NCBI GenBank assembly: GCA_038320885.1
Contig: JBBQER010000002.1
Location: 1-64,000, forward strand
Origin: JBBQER01 sp038320885
Lineage (GTDB): Bacteria; Actinomycetota; Acidimicrobiia; IMCC26256; PALSA-610
Direction: 5' to 3'
Length of the DNA stretch: 64,000 nucleotides
Both the position numbers and the translations under genes were made by a program. The notes below the pieces were generated by a model, which was given only the letters and a program-made list of their open reading frames with translations, made no database searches and was not told the origin of the DNA. Below are positions 8,388-17,104 of the stretch, one piece after another; position 1 is the first letter of the stretch; every line of letters starts with the position of its first letter.

Positions 8388-9206
8388 CTAGCCGAGAAAA
8401 CGCTGCGCGAACTGCTCGACGAGACCGCGGCCCTCGCTCGGCCAGCCGCACACGAGGTAGTCGAAGCCGGCCGCCTCCCAGGTGTCGACCATGCGCGCGA
8501 CCGCGTCGAGATCGGTCTCGAGCGAGAGCGATGCCGCCCGCCGAATCTCGCCCGGGTCCCGGCCTGCCGCCGCCGCGAGCGCGCTGATGCGCTCCGACTT
8601 CCTGGCGAGGTACTCGGCCGGGCCGAAGCAGTGCCACACGTCGGCGTAACGCGACGCGATCGGCATCATGCGCTTCTCGCCCGACGCGCCGATCCAGATC
8701 GGCGGATGCGGCTCCTGCACTGGACGCGGCAGCAGCGTCGCGTCTTTCAGCTGGTAGTGCCGGCCCTCGAAGGTGAACGCGTCGGTCGTGAGCAACCCGC
8801 GCACGATCTGCACCGCTTCTTCGAACGCGTCGACGCGTTCCTTGAGTGGCGGGAACGGGATGCCGAGCTCGGTGTGCTCCTTGTCGTACCACGCGGCTCC
8901 GTAGGCGAGCTCGAGCCGGCCGTTCGACGCGTGGTCGATGGTGATGGCTTCGGCCGCGTACACCGATGGGTGACGGTAGGTGACGCCGGTGACGAGCAGA
9001 CCGAGACGAACGTTGGTCGTGATGCCGCTCCACGCCGCAAGCGTCGTGTTGCCCTCGAAGCACTCGCCCGGTCCGTCGCCGTACATGGGCTGGAAATGGT
9101 CGAAACCCCAGATGCCGTCGAAGCCGAGCTCGTCGGCGAAACGCGCGCGTGACGCGTTCTCCGACCACGGCATCCGCTGCTGCGCAATGTCGAGTCCGAA
9201 TTTCAT
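8388..9206 (-). CDS. LLM-class F420-dependent oxidoreductase
   Basis: A 272-residue luciferase-like TIM barrel. MKFGLDIAQQRMPW is the typical first strand, ELGFDGIWGFDHF the following helix-strand, and RLELAYGAAWYDKEHTELGIPFP plus the KERVDAFEEAVQI stretch are standard for F420-dependent members. PPIWIGASGEKRMMPIASRYADVWH matches the cofactor phosphate region. ATG 9206 is chosen because the family begins exactly there. It is the last gene of a permease-ATPase-LLM operon, 13 bp behind the ATPase. Confidence 0.88.
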   Translation of the reverse strand: MKFGLDIAQQRMPWSENASRARFADELGFDGIWGFDHFQPMYGDGPGECFEGNTTLAAWSGITTNVRLGLLVTGVTYRHPSVYAAEAITIDHASNGRLELAYGAAWYDKEHTELGIPFPPLKERVDAFEEAVQIVRGLLTTDAFTFEGRHYQLKDATLLPRPVQEPHPPIWIGASGEKRMMPIASRYADVWHCFGPAEYLARKSERISALAAAAGRDPGEIRRAASLSLETDLDAVARMVDTWEAAGFDYLVCGWPSEGRGLVEQFAQRFLG

Positions 9207-9219
9207 GAACGCGTTGCTA

Positions 9220-10179
9220 TCACGGCGCATCCGTCGAAGCCACGAGGCCGCGCAGGTCGGACGGCGTGAACGTCTTGACAACGGTGTCGACCGCGGCCCG
9301 CGCGCTCGCCGTCCGCCGGATGCCGAAGAGTGGCGCGAGCTCACCGAAGTACTGGCCGGGACCCATGCGCTGCACGAGCTCCTCGCCGCCCTCGGCTCGT
9401 TCACGCACCAGGTGGATCTCGCCTTGGTCCACCACGTACGCGACGTCACCGTCGTCGCCCTGCGCGAAGAGCAGCGAACCGGCCGGGAGCTCGATCCGTT
9501 GTGCCTCCTGGTGAACCGCGCGCCGGCGCGGCGTGAGCTCGACCACGTGATCGGCGAGCGGGATGAGCCGGTCGTCGTGGGTGGCGACGATCACCGCCCG
9601 CCCGGGCCGAGCCGACTCCCGCAGGAGCCGGAGCACCCCTTCCACCTGCAACTCGTCGAGATGGGCGGTCGGCTCGTCGGCCAGGAGCAACGGCGGATCG
9701 AGGCACAACGCGCGCGCGATCGCGACGCGCTGCTGCTCTCCGCCGGAGAGGTCGGGCGGGCGGTGCCGCAGCCGCTCGGCGAGCCCGAGGGTTTCGAGCA
9801 CCGCCCTCGCACGCGCCCGGCCCGCGCGTCCGGAGTCGCCCGCGTTCCACGCCGCGACCGCGACGTTGTCGAGAGCGTTGAGGCTCGGGATGAGGTTGAA
9901 CGACTGGAACACGATGCCGACGGTGCGGCGGCGGTACTCGGCGAGCGCGGCGCCGCGCAGCTGCGTGATCTCCGTGTGGTCGAGCCGGATCGATCCTCGG
10001 GCGGGCGTGAGCAACGCGGCGAGCGCAGACAGCAAGGTGGTCTTGCCGCACCCGCTCGCGCCGAGCAGCAGCACCAACTCACCGTCGGCGACCTCGAGTT
10101 CGAGGCCGTTGATCGGGCGCACGACGTAGCCGCCGCTCGTGTACTCGATCGTGACGTCGTGCAACGAAAGCGTGGTCAT
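9220..10179 (-). CDS. ABC ATPase fused to cyclic-nucleotide-binding domain
   Basis: A 319-residue two-domain protein. Residues 1-222 are a LolD/MacB-type ABC ATPase: Walker A GASGCGKTT (40-48), Q-loop FQSFN, signature LSGGEQQR (144-151), Walker B LLLADEP (164-170) and H-loop ATHDD. Residues about 230-308 form a cNMP-binding-like beta-roll with GDVAYVVDQGEIHL and FGELAPLFGIRRTASARA, the phosphate-binding cassette position. It starts 2 bp after the permease gene. The fusion suggests that transport is gated by a nucleotide or other small ligand; the ligand is inference. Confidence 0.85.
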   Translation of the reverse strand: MTTLSLHDVTIEYTSGGYVVRPINGLELEVADGELVLLLGASGCGKTTLLSALAALLTPARGSIRLDHTEITQLRGAALAEYRRRTVGIVFQSFNLIPSLNALDNVAVAAWNAGDSGRAGRARARAVLETLGLAERLRHRPPDLSGGEQQRVAIARALCLDPPLLLADEPTAHLDELQVEGVLRLLRESARPGRAVIVATHDDRLIPLADHVVELTPRRRAVHQEAQRIELPAGSLLFAQGDDGDVAYVVDQGEIHLVRERAEGGEELVQRMGPGQYFGELAPLFGIRRTASARAAVDTVVKTFTPSDLRGLVASTDAP

Positions 10180-10181
10180 GC

Positions 10182-11216
10182 CTACCGTCCGAACGCCAGC
10201 GCGGGGTCGATGTGCACTGCCCGCCGCAACCCGACGAGCGCCGCGACCAGCCCGACCACGATGCCGATCGCGAGCACTTCCAGATACGCCGTAGCCGGCG
10301 TCTCGACCGCGAACGGCATCACGGGCGAGAGCGCGATGCTCACGAGTGCACCAACTCCGCACGCGGCCAGCGCGAGCGCGAGGCCCTGCACCGCCATCCC
10401 ACCGAACAGCGTTCGGTTGGACGATCCCATTGCCTTCAGCACCGCGATGTCGCGGGAGCGTTCGAGCGCGGTGAGGTACACCATCGTCGCGACGATGCCG
10501 GCGGCCATGAGCCACAGCAACGTGTTGAAGATGGCGACGGTTTGCGTCCCCGACTTCTGCGGACGGTTGAGGTCGGTGCGCACCTCCGCGTTGTCGAGGA
10601 TCTGCGTGCCGGGTGGCGCCTGGCGCAGGTCACCCCGGACCGCGATCGCCGTCGCGTACGGCTGGCCCGCGAGGAAGTTGGCCTGCACGTCTGCGACCGG
10701 AAGGAACACGGTCGGCTGGCCGAAGTAGAAGGTCGTGTTGGTGCTGGTGCCGACGATCGCGAAGTCGCGCTGGCCGAGGCGGAACCGGTCGCCCACGTGG
10801 TATCCGAGCGTCGTGTCGGCCACGGCCTCCCCCGACGCACGCGGCAGCCGGCCCGCATGAACCTTCGGGGAGCCGAGTCCGCCGGGCACGACGCCGAGCA
10901 CGTTCACGTCCTTGCCCTTCAGGTTCTCCCGCGCGTTCACGAACGCGTCGGCGCGTTCGACACCCGGCGTGTGCGCGAGTGCACCCGCGACCGACGCCGG
11001 GAGCAAGCGGGTCGTCGTGAACGGCCCGGTTCCACCGGCGGCGACGACGAACTTGTCCGCCTTGAACAGCGCCACGATGCGGTCGGTCTCGTTCTTGAGG
11101 TGCGCGACCGTGCCCGCCATGAGGAGCGAGAGCCCGAACGCGAGCGAGGTGGCGATCACCGCCATGACGAACCGCCGGCGGCGATGAAGGAGGTCGAACA
11201 GCCCCACGCGCCACAT
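10182..11216 (-). CDS. FtsX-like ABC transporter permease
   Basis: A 344-residue MacB/FtsX-type permease: one N-terminal membrane segment (about 17-38), an extracytoplasmic domain of about 180 residues, then three C-terminal segments, with the family motif ERSRDIAVLKAMGSSNRTLF just after the second helix. Such permeases move lipophilic cargo or act mechanically on periplasmic partners. It is translationally close to the ATPase-cNMP fusion. GTG at 11222 is an alternative start two codons upstream. It is divergent from the VOC gene with about 70 bp between. Confidence 0.86.
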   Translation of the reverse strand: MWRVGLFDLLHRRRRFVMAVIATSLAFGLSLLMAGTVAHLKNETDRIVALFKADKFVVAAGGTGPFTTTRLLPASVAGALAHTPGVERADAFVNARENLKGKDVNVLGVVPGGLGSPKVHAGRLPRASGEAVADTTLGYHVGDRFRLGQRDFAIVGTSTNTTFYFGQPTVFLPVADVQANFLAGQPYATAIAVRGDLRQAPPGTQILDNAEVRTDLNRPQKSGTQTVAIFNTLLWLMAAGIVATMVYLTALERSRDIAVLKAMGSSNRTLFGGMAVQGLALALAACGVGALVSIALSPVMPFAVETPATAYLEVLAIGIVVGLVAALVGLRRAVHIDPALAFGR

Positions 11217-11285
11217 CGGCACCTGTTCTAACCTCGGGCGTACTCGCCCGCAACCGCAACCATCCGACCACGGGAGGTCCTCGCC

Positions 11286-11690
11286 ATGGCACGGTCACAG
11301 GCCCTGACTCACGTCGCGATGAGCGTTCCGCCGGAGACGATGACCGACGAGTGGCGCACGCGAGTGCTCGATTTCTACGGCGAGCTGTTCGGCTGGAAGG
11401 AGCTCGATTCGTTGCGCCTGCCCGATCGCATGACCATCGCGGTCGGCGCCCAGTACGTCAACGTGCGCGCTCGAGATGACGCACCGGATTACAACGGCTA
11501 CGAGCACTTCGGCGTGGCATTCTCGTCCGCCGCCGAGTTCCGCAAGGTGTGGGACGACGCGAGCAAGCTCGACGCCGACGTCCTGCTCACACCCATCTCC
11601 GAGTCCGCCGACGGGTTCCTCTCGTTCCGGCTGCGCTACCTCCTCCCACTCGCCGTCGAAGCGCAGTTCTTCCCGCCGCCTGCGACCTGA
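11286..11690 (+). CDS. VOC (glyoxalase-like) family protein
   Basis: A 134-residue small protein with a glyoxalase-like layout: N-terminal THVAMSVPPE, then VLDFYGELFGWKEL, a classic VOC helix, and YEHFGVAFSSAAEFRKVWDD in the second module. Only one full module pair is visible, so a dimer would make the metal site. It starts at ATG 11286 after GGGAGG and is 7 bp upstream of the P450 gene, suggesting a shared pathway. Confidence 0.7.
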   Translation: MARSQALTHVAMSVPPETMTDEWRTRVLDFYGELFGWKELDSLRLPDRMTIAVGAQYVNVRARDDAPDYNGYEHFGVAFSSAAEFRKVWDDASKLDADVLLTPISESADGFLSFRLRYLLPLAVEAQFFPPPAT

Positions 11691-11697
11691 TCCCCGA

Positions 11698-12990
11698 ATG
11701 ACGATCTCGCCCGCGCCACCGCGCGCTGCGCTCTCGCTCCCCTGGGACGATCCCGAGCAGACCAATCCGGTGGCCGCACTCGCCGCCGCTCGCGCCGAGC
11801 TGGGCGACACGTTCGAGGTCGAGTCGGGCCGCGACCACTATCTGTTCCTCTTCTCTGCGGAAGGCCTGCGCGCGTTCTATGCGCTGCCCGAGCACGACGC
11901 CAGCAAGGGCCTGGCCGACTACCGCATGCTCGTGCGCAAGCTTCCCCGCGAGCTGTTCGCCGGAGTGCGAACGCTCGCCCACGACCTCTTCGGTGCGCAG
12001 GATGTGGAGACGTACCTCGGTCACCTCGAGCATGGGCTCGACCTCGAGGTCGCCGAGCTGGGAGACCGGGGCACCTTCGACGCCTTCGGGCTCGCCCGCC
12101 GCGTCGGTCACCGCCTCGGGCTCGCGTGCTGGATCGGCGCCGCCGCGGCCGAGCCGCCGTGGTTCGACCGGCTCGTGGTCGACCTCGACCTGCTCGACGG
12201 CGCCGACGCGTTCGTCCATCCGGCGCGGATGCCCGAGGTGGCGTCGGACGAGATGCGCACCGAGCGCCAAGCGTTGGCGCGCTTCGAAGTCGCGGTCGGT
12301 GAGCTCCTCGGCGACCCCGGCCGCGACAACAGTGACTTCCTCAGTGAGATCGCACGGCGCTGGAGCGACACCGAAGACCCGGAGCGCACACAGGGCATTG
12401 CCCGAGACGTCGTGCTCCTGCACGTGGCGACGATGACGAACCTGTTCGCAGCGCTCGGTTGGACGCTGGCGCATCTCGCGCTGCATCCCGACGTTCTCGC
12501 CCGCGTCGCGGCCGGCGATGCGCCCCTGCTCGAGCGCTGCGCGATGGAGTCGATTCGCATCGGGCAGTGCTCCGTGATGCTGCGATCGGTGTTGCGAGAA
12601 GTCGAGATCGAAGACGGCCACACGTGCTACAAGCTCGCGCCCGGCGTCACGGTCGCGACCATGCTCGCGTTGACGAACACGACGTCGATTCCGGGCCTCG
12701 ATGTATACGAACCCGACCGCTGGGACGGGCGCCGCCTGCGCGACGAACAGGATCTGCCGGCGCGGGAAGCGGTCACGACGTTCGGCTTCGGTTCGCACCG
12801 CTGCCCCGCACAACGGTTCTCGCTGTCGGCGATCACGCGTACGGTCGCGCGTCTCGCCGCGCGCTACGAGCTCACTGCGGCCTTCGACGAGATACGCCCG
12901 ATGCCCGAGCAGATCGGCGGCGTCGGGCGGGCCGCCGATCCGTGCCCGATCACCTACCGAGCCAAGGACGCAACACCTGAAGGGGGGTGA
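11698..12990 (+). CDS. Cytochrome P450
   Basis: A 430-residue P450. The heme loop is FGFGSHRCPAQRF, matching FxxGxHxCxG except that the glycine after the cysteine position is A. The K-helix is ESIR, and the I-helix ATMTNLFAALGW lacks the usual acid/threonine pair, as in divergent P450s that use unusual oxygen activation or catalyse isomerisation. No ferredoxin is adjacent. The ATG is 7 bp after the VOC gene. A long gene-free stretch follows. Confidence 0.84.
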   Translation: MTISPAPPRAALSLPWDDPEQTNPVAALAAARAELGDTFEVESGRDHYLFLFSAEGLRAFYALPEHDASKGLADYRMLVRKLPRELFAGVRTLAHDLFGAQDVETYLGHLEHGLDLEVAELGDRGTFDAFGLARRVGHRLGLACWIGAAAAEPPWFDRLVVDLDLLDGADAFVHPARMPEVASDEMRTERQALARFEVAVGELLGDPGRDNSDFLSEIARRWSDTEDPERTQGIARDVVLLHVATMTNLFAALGWTLAHLALHPDVLARVAAGDAPLLERCAMESIRIGQCSVMLRSVLREVEIEDGHTCYKLAPGVTVATMLALTNTTSIPGLDVYEPDRWDGRRLRDEQDLPAREAVTTFGFGSHRCPAQRFSLSAITRTVARLAARYELTAAFDEIRPMPEQIGGVGRAADPCPITYRAKDATPEGG

Positions 12991-13322
12991 TGCCGATCGT
13001 GCAGCGACAACCCGGCACGCGCGCTGATGTCCGTCAGGGGACGACGCCGATGCCGGTGACGGAGCGCTGACACCTACCCGTGGGAGCCGGCCCGGCCGGC
13101 TCACAGTGGCCGGTACAAATCCACAAACCGGTCGAGGTCCGGATCCGCGGATGCGACACGCCGCGGTGAAGTCGGAACGGGAAGTAATCGCCGACCCCAG
13201 AGGAACGGCGGTGAACCGGTCCCTCGCCTGCGAAGCCCGGAAGCCGAGCACTCCCGCTCGGAGAGAGCACACGGAACCCTGCCGCCCGAGTCAACCGTCG
13301 GTTCGACTCGTGGAGGAAGGGC
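12991..13322 (+). promoter_or_regulatory. Structured 332-base leader region before RNHCP gene
   Basis: No convincing gene lies here. Three hairpins are visible: GAGCCGG/CCGGCTC at 13084-13102, which could terminate the P450 transcript; CCGAGC/GCTCGG at 13244-13261; and a strong one at 13287-13310 in which CGAGTC-AACC pairs with GGTT-GACTCG around a GTC loop with one bulged C. GGAGGAAGG at 13312-13320 follows the last hairpin directly. The arrangement looks like a regulated 5' untranslated region, but it matches no riboswitch class I can recall. Confidence 0.5.
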
Positions 13323-13637
13323 ATCAGCGCCGGCTCAGAGAACCAGGCATTCGTCTGCTCGAGCTGTCATGCCGCGGTGGAGCCGCTCTCCAACGGGAGC
13401 TACCGAAATCACTGCCCGACCTGTTTGTGGTCTCGACACGTCGATTGCCGTCCCGGTGATCGCGAGAGCACGTGCGGCGGGCGGATGGAGCCTGTTGGTG
13501 TGCGCTACCGGCCCAACAAAGGATTCCAACTCGTCCACCGTTGCGAGCGGTGCGGATGCGTCTCGGTCAACCGGGTCGCGACCGACACGCAACAGCCCGA
13601 CGACTGGGACTGTGTCTGCCGGTTGCCGCCGGGCTGA
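13323..13637 (+). CDS. RNHCP domain protein, apparent ATC start
   Basis: The frame encodes F-V-C-S-S-C, PLSNGSYRNHCPTCLWSRHVD, RPGDRESTCGG, MEPVGVRY and a HRCERCG pair, the full zinc-binding RNHCP domain (PF12647-like) ending PDDWD. Family members normally have about ten residues before the first CxxC, but the frame has no ATG, GTG or TTG between the stop at 13212 and that motif. The only candidate placed behind a ribosome binding site (GGAGGAAGG, 13312-13320) is ATC at 13323, giving 104 residues. GTG 13377 would delete the first zinc knuckle. Function of the family is unknown. Confidence 0.7.
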   Translation: MSAGSENQAFVCSSCHAAVEPLSNGSYRNHCPTCLWSRHVDCRPGDRESTCGGRMEPVGVRYRPNKGFQLVHRCERCGCVSVNRVATDTQQPDDWDCVCRLPPG

Positions 13638-13654
13638 ACAGCACGCGCACCGTC

Positions 13655-13688
13655 CCGAGGGAGCGCCGCATCCGTGGCGCTCCCTCGG
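13655..13688 (+). terminator. 13-bp hairpin terminator after RNHCP gene
   Basis: CCGAGGGAGCGCC pairs perfectly with GGCGCTCCCTCGG across an eight-base loop, beginning 18 bases after the RNHCP stop. No U-tract follows, as is common for actinobacterial intrinsic terminators. Confidence 0.75.
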
Positions 13689-13720
13689 CATGTTCGCGGT
13701 CACCCGCGTAGGCTCCGACG

Positions 13721-14692
13721 ATGCGCTTCGGAGAGGTCAACGGGGTTCGGATGTCGGCGCTCGGGCTCGGCACCTGGCAATTCGGCTCCAAGGATTGGGG
13801 CTACGGCTCCGAGTACGCCGATGTGGAGGCCGGCCGCATTCTCGAGCGCGCGCTCGACCTCGGCGTCACCCTGATCGACACCGCGGAGATCTACGGCCGC
13901 GGGAATTCGGAACGCATCGTCGGGAAGGCGTTGGGCGACCGCCGCAAGGAGGCATTCGTCGCGACGAAGGTGCTGCCGATCCTGCCGACCGCGAGCTACG
14001 TCGAGAGGCACGGGCGCAAGAGCGCCGAGCGACTCGGGATCGACGTCATCGACCTGTACCAGATCCACTGGCCCAACCCGGTGGTTCCGATCGCGCAGCA
14101 GATGGAAGGCATGCGCCGACTGCAGACGGGCGGCGTCGTGATCGACGTGGGCGTCAGCAACTTCTCGCTCGCACGCTGGCGCGCGGCGGAGAATGCGCTC
14201 GGATCACCGGTGCTCACGAACCAGGTGCAGTACAGCCTCGTCGCGCGCAAACCCGACATCGAGCTCGTCCCGTACGCGCAGACCAACGACCGCATCGTGA
14301 TCGCGTACAGCCCGCTCGGCATGGGACTGCTCTCGGGTCGTTATGACTCCGCCAACCCGCCGAGGGGCTCGGCCCGGCTCAACAATCCGTTGTTCCTCCC
14401 CGAGAACCTCGACCACGCCCGGCCCCTCATCGAAGCGGTGCGGGCGGTCGCCAACGCGCACGGCGCGACACCCGCCCAGGTCGCGCTGGCGTGGGTGATC
14501 AGCCACGACAACGTGGTGGCGATCCCCGGCGCGAGCAGCGTCGCCCAGCTCGAAGCCAACGTGGCGGCCGCCGACCTCGACCTCTCCGTCGACGACATCG
14601 ACCGGCTGACGCGCGCGTCCGACGCGTTCACGCCGCCGTCGGGCGCCGGCGCGTACGCGAAGGTCGCGCAGCGCCGGCTCCTGCGGCGCTGA
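13721..14692 (+). CDS. Aldo/keto reductase
   Basis: A 323-residue aldo/keto reductase distinct from the pair at 1684-3689. The tetrad is D53, Y58 (DTAEIYGRG), K83 (ATK) and H116 (YQIHWPNP). VSNFSLARW and IPGASSVAQLEAN are conserved in the substrate and cofactor regions. It stands alone between a terminator and a convergent lipase gene (18 bp between stops). The substrate is unknown. Confidence 0.9.
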   Translation: MRFGEVNGVRMSALGLGTWQFGSKDWGYGSEYADVEAGRILERALDLGVTLIDTAEIYGRGNSERIVGKALGDRRKEAFVATKVLPILPTASYVERHGRKSAERLGIDVIDLYQIHWPNPVVPIAQQMEGMRRLQTGGVVIDVGVSNFSLARWRAAENALGSPVLTNQVQYSLVARKPDIELVPYAQTNDRIVIAYSPLGMGLLSGRYDSANPPRGSARLNNPLFLPENLDHARPLIEAVRAVANAHGATPAQVALAWVISHDNVVAIPGASSVAQLEANVAAADLDLSVDDIDRLTRASDAFTPPSGAGAYAKVAQRRLLRR

Positions 14693-14710
14693 TTCAGTCG
14701 AGGCGCGCCG

Positions 14711-15961
14711 TCAGGGGCACACCGTTATCTGGACGTCGGGCTGTCCCGTGGGCACGTACGGATCGGGATTCGGGCCTTCGACGAAGCGGTGGCTGATCCA
14801 CTGGATCATGTCGTTCGCCGACGGCGCGATCACGCCGGCGTGACTCTGCCCGGGATACACCCAGCGTTGGACTACCTGCCCGAGGGTGCACAGGTGGCTG
14901 GCGAGCAGTTGGGTGGAGACCACCGGGATCTGCTCGTCGCTGCCACCCTGGATCATCAACAACGGCGCCGCGCTCGCGGTTGTGAATTGGCCCGGGTCGT
15001 TGCCGATCAGGCGCTGCTTCCAGGCCGGCACGGTGAACGGATCCTTCTTCACCAAACTGTCGGTGGTGAGGCTCCCGAACTGCTGCACGAGATACCCCGT
15101 GCACCCCTTGTCGAGCTTCGGAATCTGTTGCAGGCCCAATGGCGTGAGCACCTGGGGAAGCGGTGCGTTGATGTCTCCGTACGCCGCGTTCAACCCGCCC
15201 GCAGCCATGAGGAGGTAATAGCGGTACGGACTGTTCTTGAGCACGCTGTAGATGAACTGGAACTGCGACGGCGGCGCGCCGGCGACAACTCCCTTGAGTC
15301 GCAGGCCCGGCGCGTAGGCAGCAGCGAGCTTGAGCGCGAACATCGCGGTCTGGCCGCCTTCGGAGTGACCCCAAACGACGTAGCGGATGCTCGAGTGCGC
15401 GGCCGGCAGCTGGCGGGCGGCTTTGACGATGTCGATGGTGTTGCGGCCCGCGCTGAAGCCCGCGAGATACGGCATGAGGCCCGGTGTGCCCTCACCCTGA
15501 TAGTCGCTCGCAGTCACGACCCACCCCTGGTCGAGCAGGTTGTTCGCCAACGGGATGTCGGAGCCGGGGTTGAGGGACGGCGCGCACACGTCGGCCATGC
15601 CGTTGGTGCCGTGCCCCCACGACACGACCGGGAAGCCGCCGAACGGCGGGGTGCCGTTGGGCACTGCGATCACACCGGTGACCGCCACCGGCTTGCCGTA
15701 CACACTTTGCGATGCGTACATCACGCGGTACATCGTTCCGTGGAGGCCCGAAACGGTGAGCAGCTGCGACTTCATCAGCTTGCCCGCTTGCACCGGTATC
15801 GGGAGCGGCACGGAGTAGAACGCCGGCAGCCCCGGCGGCGCGGGAATCGGTGCCGGCCCCGCCGCCGGCGCGGCGGCGGTGAATCCGGTGGCGAGCAACG
15901 TGAGCGCAACCGCGACCACGAGCATCGAACGGGTCAAGAGCCTGGATCGCATCCTGGTCAT
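14711..15961 (-). CDS. Secreted lipase family alpha/beta hydrolase
   Basis: A 416-residue exported hydrolase of the secretory lipase (LIP) type. Residues 1-35 are a signal peptide ending in an Ala/Pro-rich region. The nucleophile S200 lies in WGHSEGG, the acid is expected in GGSDEQIPV and the histidine in PGQSHAGV. It is roughly half identical by eye to the lipase at 17967-19235 and is the last gene of the four-gene operon. ATG 15961 is chosen, with GGGGGGAA upstream. Confidence 0.87.
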   Translation of the reverse strand: MTRMRSRLLTRSMLVVAVALTLLATGFTAAAPAAGPAPIPAPPGLPAFYSVPLPIPVQAGKLMKSQLLTVSGLHGTMYRVMYASQSVYGKPVAVTGVIAVPNGTPPFGGFPVVSWGHGTNGMADVCAPSLNPGSDIPLANNLLDQGWVVTASDYQGEGTPGLMPYLAGFSAGRNTIDIVKAARQLPAAHSSIRYVVWGHSEGGQTAMFALKLAAAYAPGLRLKGVVAGAPPSQFQFIYSVLKNSPYRYYLLMAAGGLNAAYGDINAPLPQVLTPLGLQQIPKLDKGCTGYLVQQFGSLTTDSLVKKDPFTVPAWKQRLIGNDPGQFTTASAAPLLMIQGGSDEQIPVVSTQLLASHLCTLGQVVQRWVYPGQSHAGVIAPSANDMIQWISHRFVEGPNPDPYVPTGQPDVQITVCP

Positions 15962-15996
15962 CGGTTCGGTTCCCCCCAAGGAATGAATATCTGGTT

Positions 15997-17094
15997 CTAG
16001 GTGACGAGCTCGTCGAGGTCAACGGGACGGCGGCCGGCCGCGCTGCGATACGCGGCTTCCACCAGCGAGTGGGCCCGCAGCGCATCGTTCACGTCGGGAC
16101 TCGGCGGTCGTCCTTCGCGGAGCGCGGTGGCGAACGCGTGGTGCGAGAAGTATTGGTACACGAACACTTCGCGATCGGGATCGAACCCGTCGGCGGCGAA
16201 GGTGTCGCGGCGCAGCTCGTTCACGTCGTAGCGCTGCGCGTGTGGTTCGTCGGCGCGGTGCACGAGAAACGAATCTTCGGGCGCGCCGACGAGGAAGTCG
16301 GTCGTGAGCTCGAGCGACGCGCGCTCGAAGAACACCTCGAGCCGGCGCTCTTCTCGGTGCTGCACCCCGTTGAACACCGTCACGAGGTTCCCGACCACGC
16401 CGTTGCGGTGCTCGATGGTGAGCGCGGCGACGTCTTCCACGGAGTAGCCGAACATGCTGCGCGTGGTGGCGTAGACGCGTTCGACGGGCCCGAACAGCCA
16501 TCCGAGAATGTCACACGAATGGATCGAGTGCTCGAGCAGCGCGCCACCGCCCGCTTGCGACCGATCCGAACGCCAGCTCGAGTGCCCGGAGACGACACCG
16601 CCGGTCGGCCAGAACTGGTCGTCACGCAAGGTGTACGCCATTGGCGCGCCCGACTCTCCCGTTTCGATCATCGACCGCAGCCGGCGGATCAAGGGATGGA
16701 ACCGTGACTGGAACCCGACCTGCACCGGGATCCCCGCCTCTTGCACGAGGCGCACGATGTCGAGCACGACGTCGAATGTCGGTGCGAGCGGCTTCTCGGC
16801 GAAGCAGGGCTTGCCCGCCCGTGCGATCGCGGCCATGTAGTCGTGGTGGAGACGCGTGGGTGTGATGTTCACGATCGCGTCGACCGCGTCGTGGTCGATC
16901 ACCGCGTAGCCGTCGGCGCCCGTGTGCTCGATGCCGCCGAGGATCTTCGCGACGCGCTCGACGCCGGCGGGATCGGGATCGGCCGCCGCGGTGACCTGCA
17001 CCAGCCCGTCGTCGGCGAGGAACCGCAGCGCGGCCGCGTGCGCCTGCGCGATCGAACCGCATCCGACCAACCCGAGCCGGAGCGGCTCGCTCAA
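15997..17094 (-). CDS. Gfo/Idh/MocA-type oxidoreductase
   Basis: A 365-residue NAD(P)-dependent dehydrogenase. The Rossmann start is LRLGLVGCGSIAQAHA and the family-diagnostic EKP is in CFAEKPLAP. The C-terminal half carries GGGALLEHSIHSCDILGW, the histidine-containing substrate motif. Members oxidise sugars, inositols or other polyols. The start is TTG 17094; no ATG or GTG fits the Rossmann strand. The gene sits between a PhyH dioxygenase and a secreted lipase in one operon. Confidence 0.88.
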   Translation of the reverse strand: MSEPLRLGLVGCGSIAQAHAAALRFLADDGLVQVTAAADPDPAGVERVAKILGGIEHTGADGYAVIDHDAVDAIVNITPTRLHHDYMAAIARAGKPCFAEKPLAPTFDVVLDIVRLVQEAGIPVQVGFQSRFHPLIRRLRSMIETGESGAPMAYTLRDDQFWPTGGVVSGHSSWRSDRSQAGGGALLEHSIHSCDILGWLFGPVERVYATTRSMFGYSVEDVAALTIEHRNGVVGNLVTVFNGVQHREERRLEVFFERASLELTTDFLVGAPEDSFLVHRADEPHAQRYDVNELRRDTFAADGFDPDREVFVYQYFSHHAFATALREGRPPSPDVNDALRAHSLVEAAYRSAAGRRPVDLDELVT

Positions 17095-17104
17095 GGGGTG
17101 CCGA

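Noticed and set aside
13287..13310. Possible tRNA or tmRNA T-arm (GGTTCGACTC)
   Set aside because: The flanking bases do not form the required five-pair T-stem, and no acceptor, D or anticodon arm is present. The bases fit a simple hairpin instead.
13034..13324. A 96-codon minus-strand frame opposite the RNHCP leader
   Set aside because: It has no ribosome binding site or recognisable domain, and it covers the hairpins that explain the region better.
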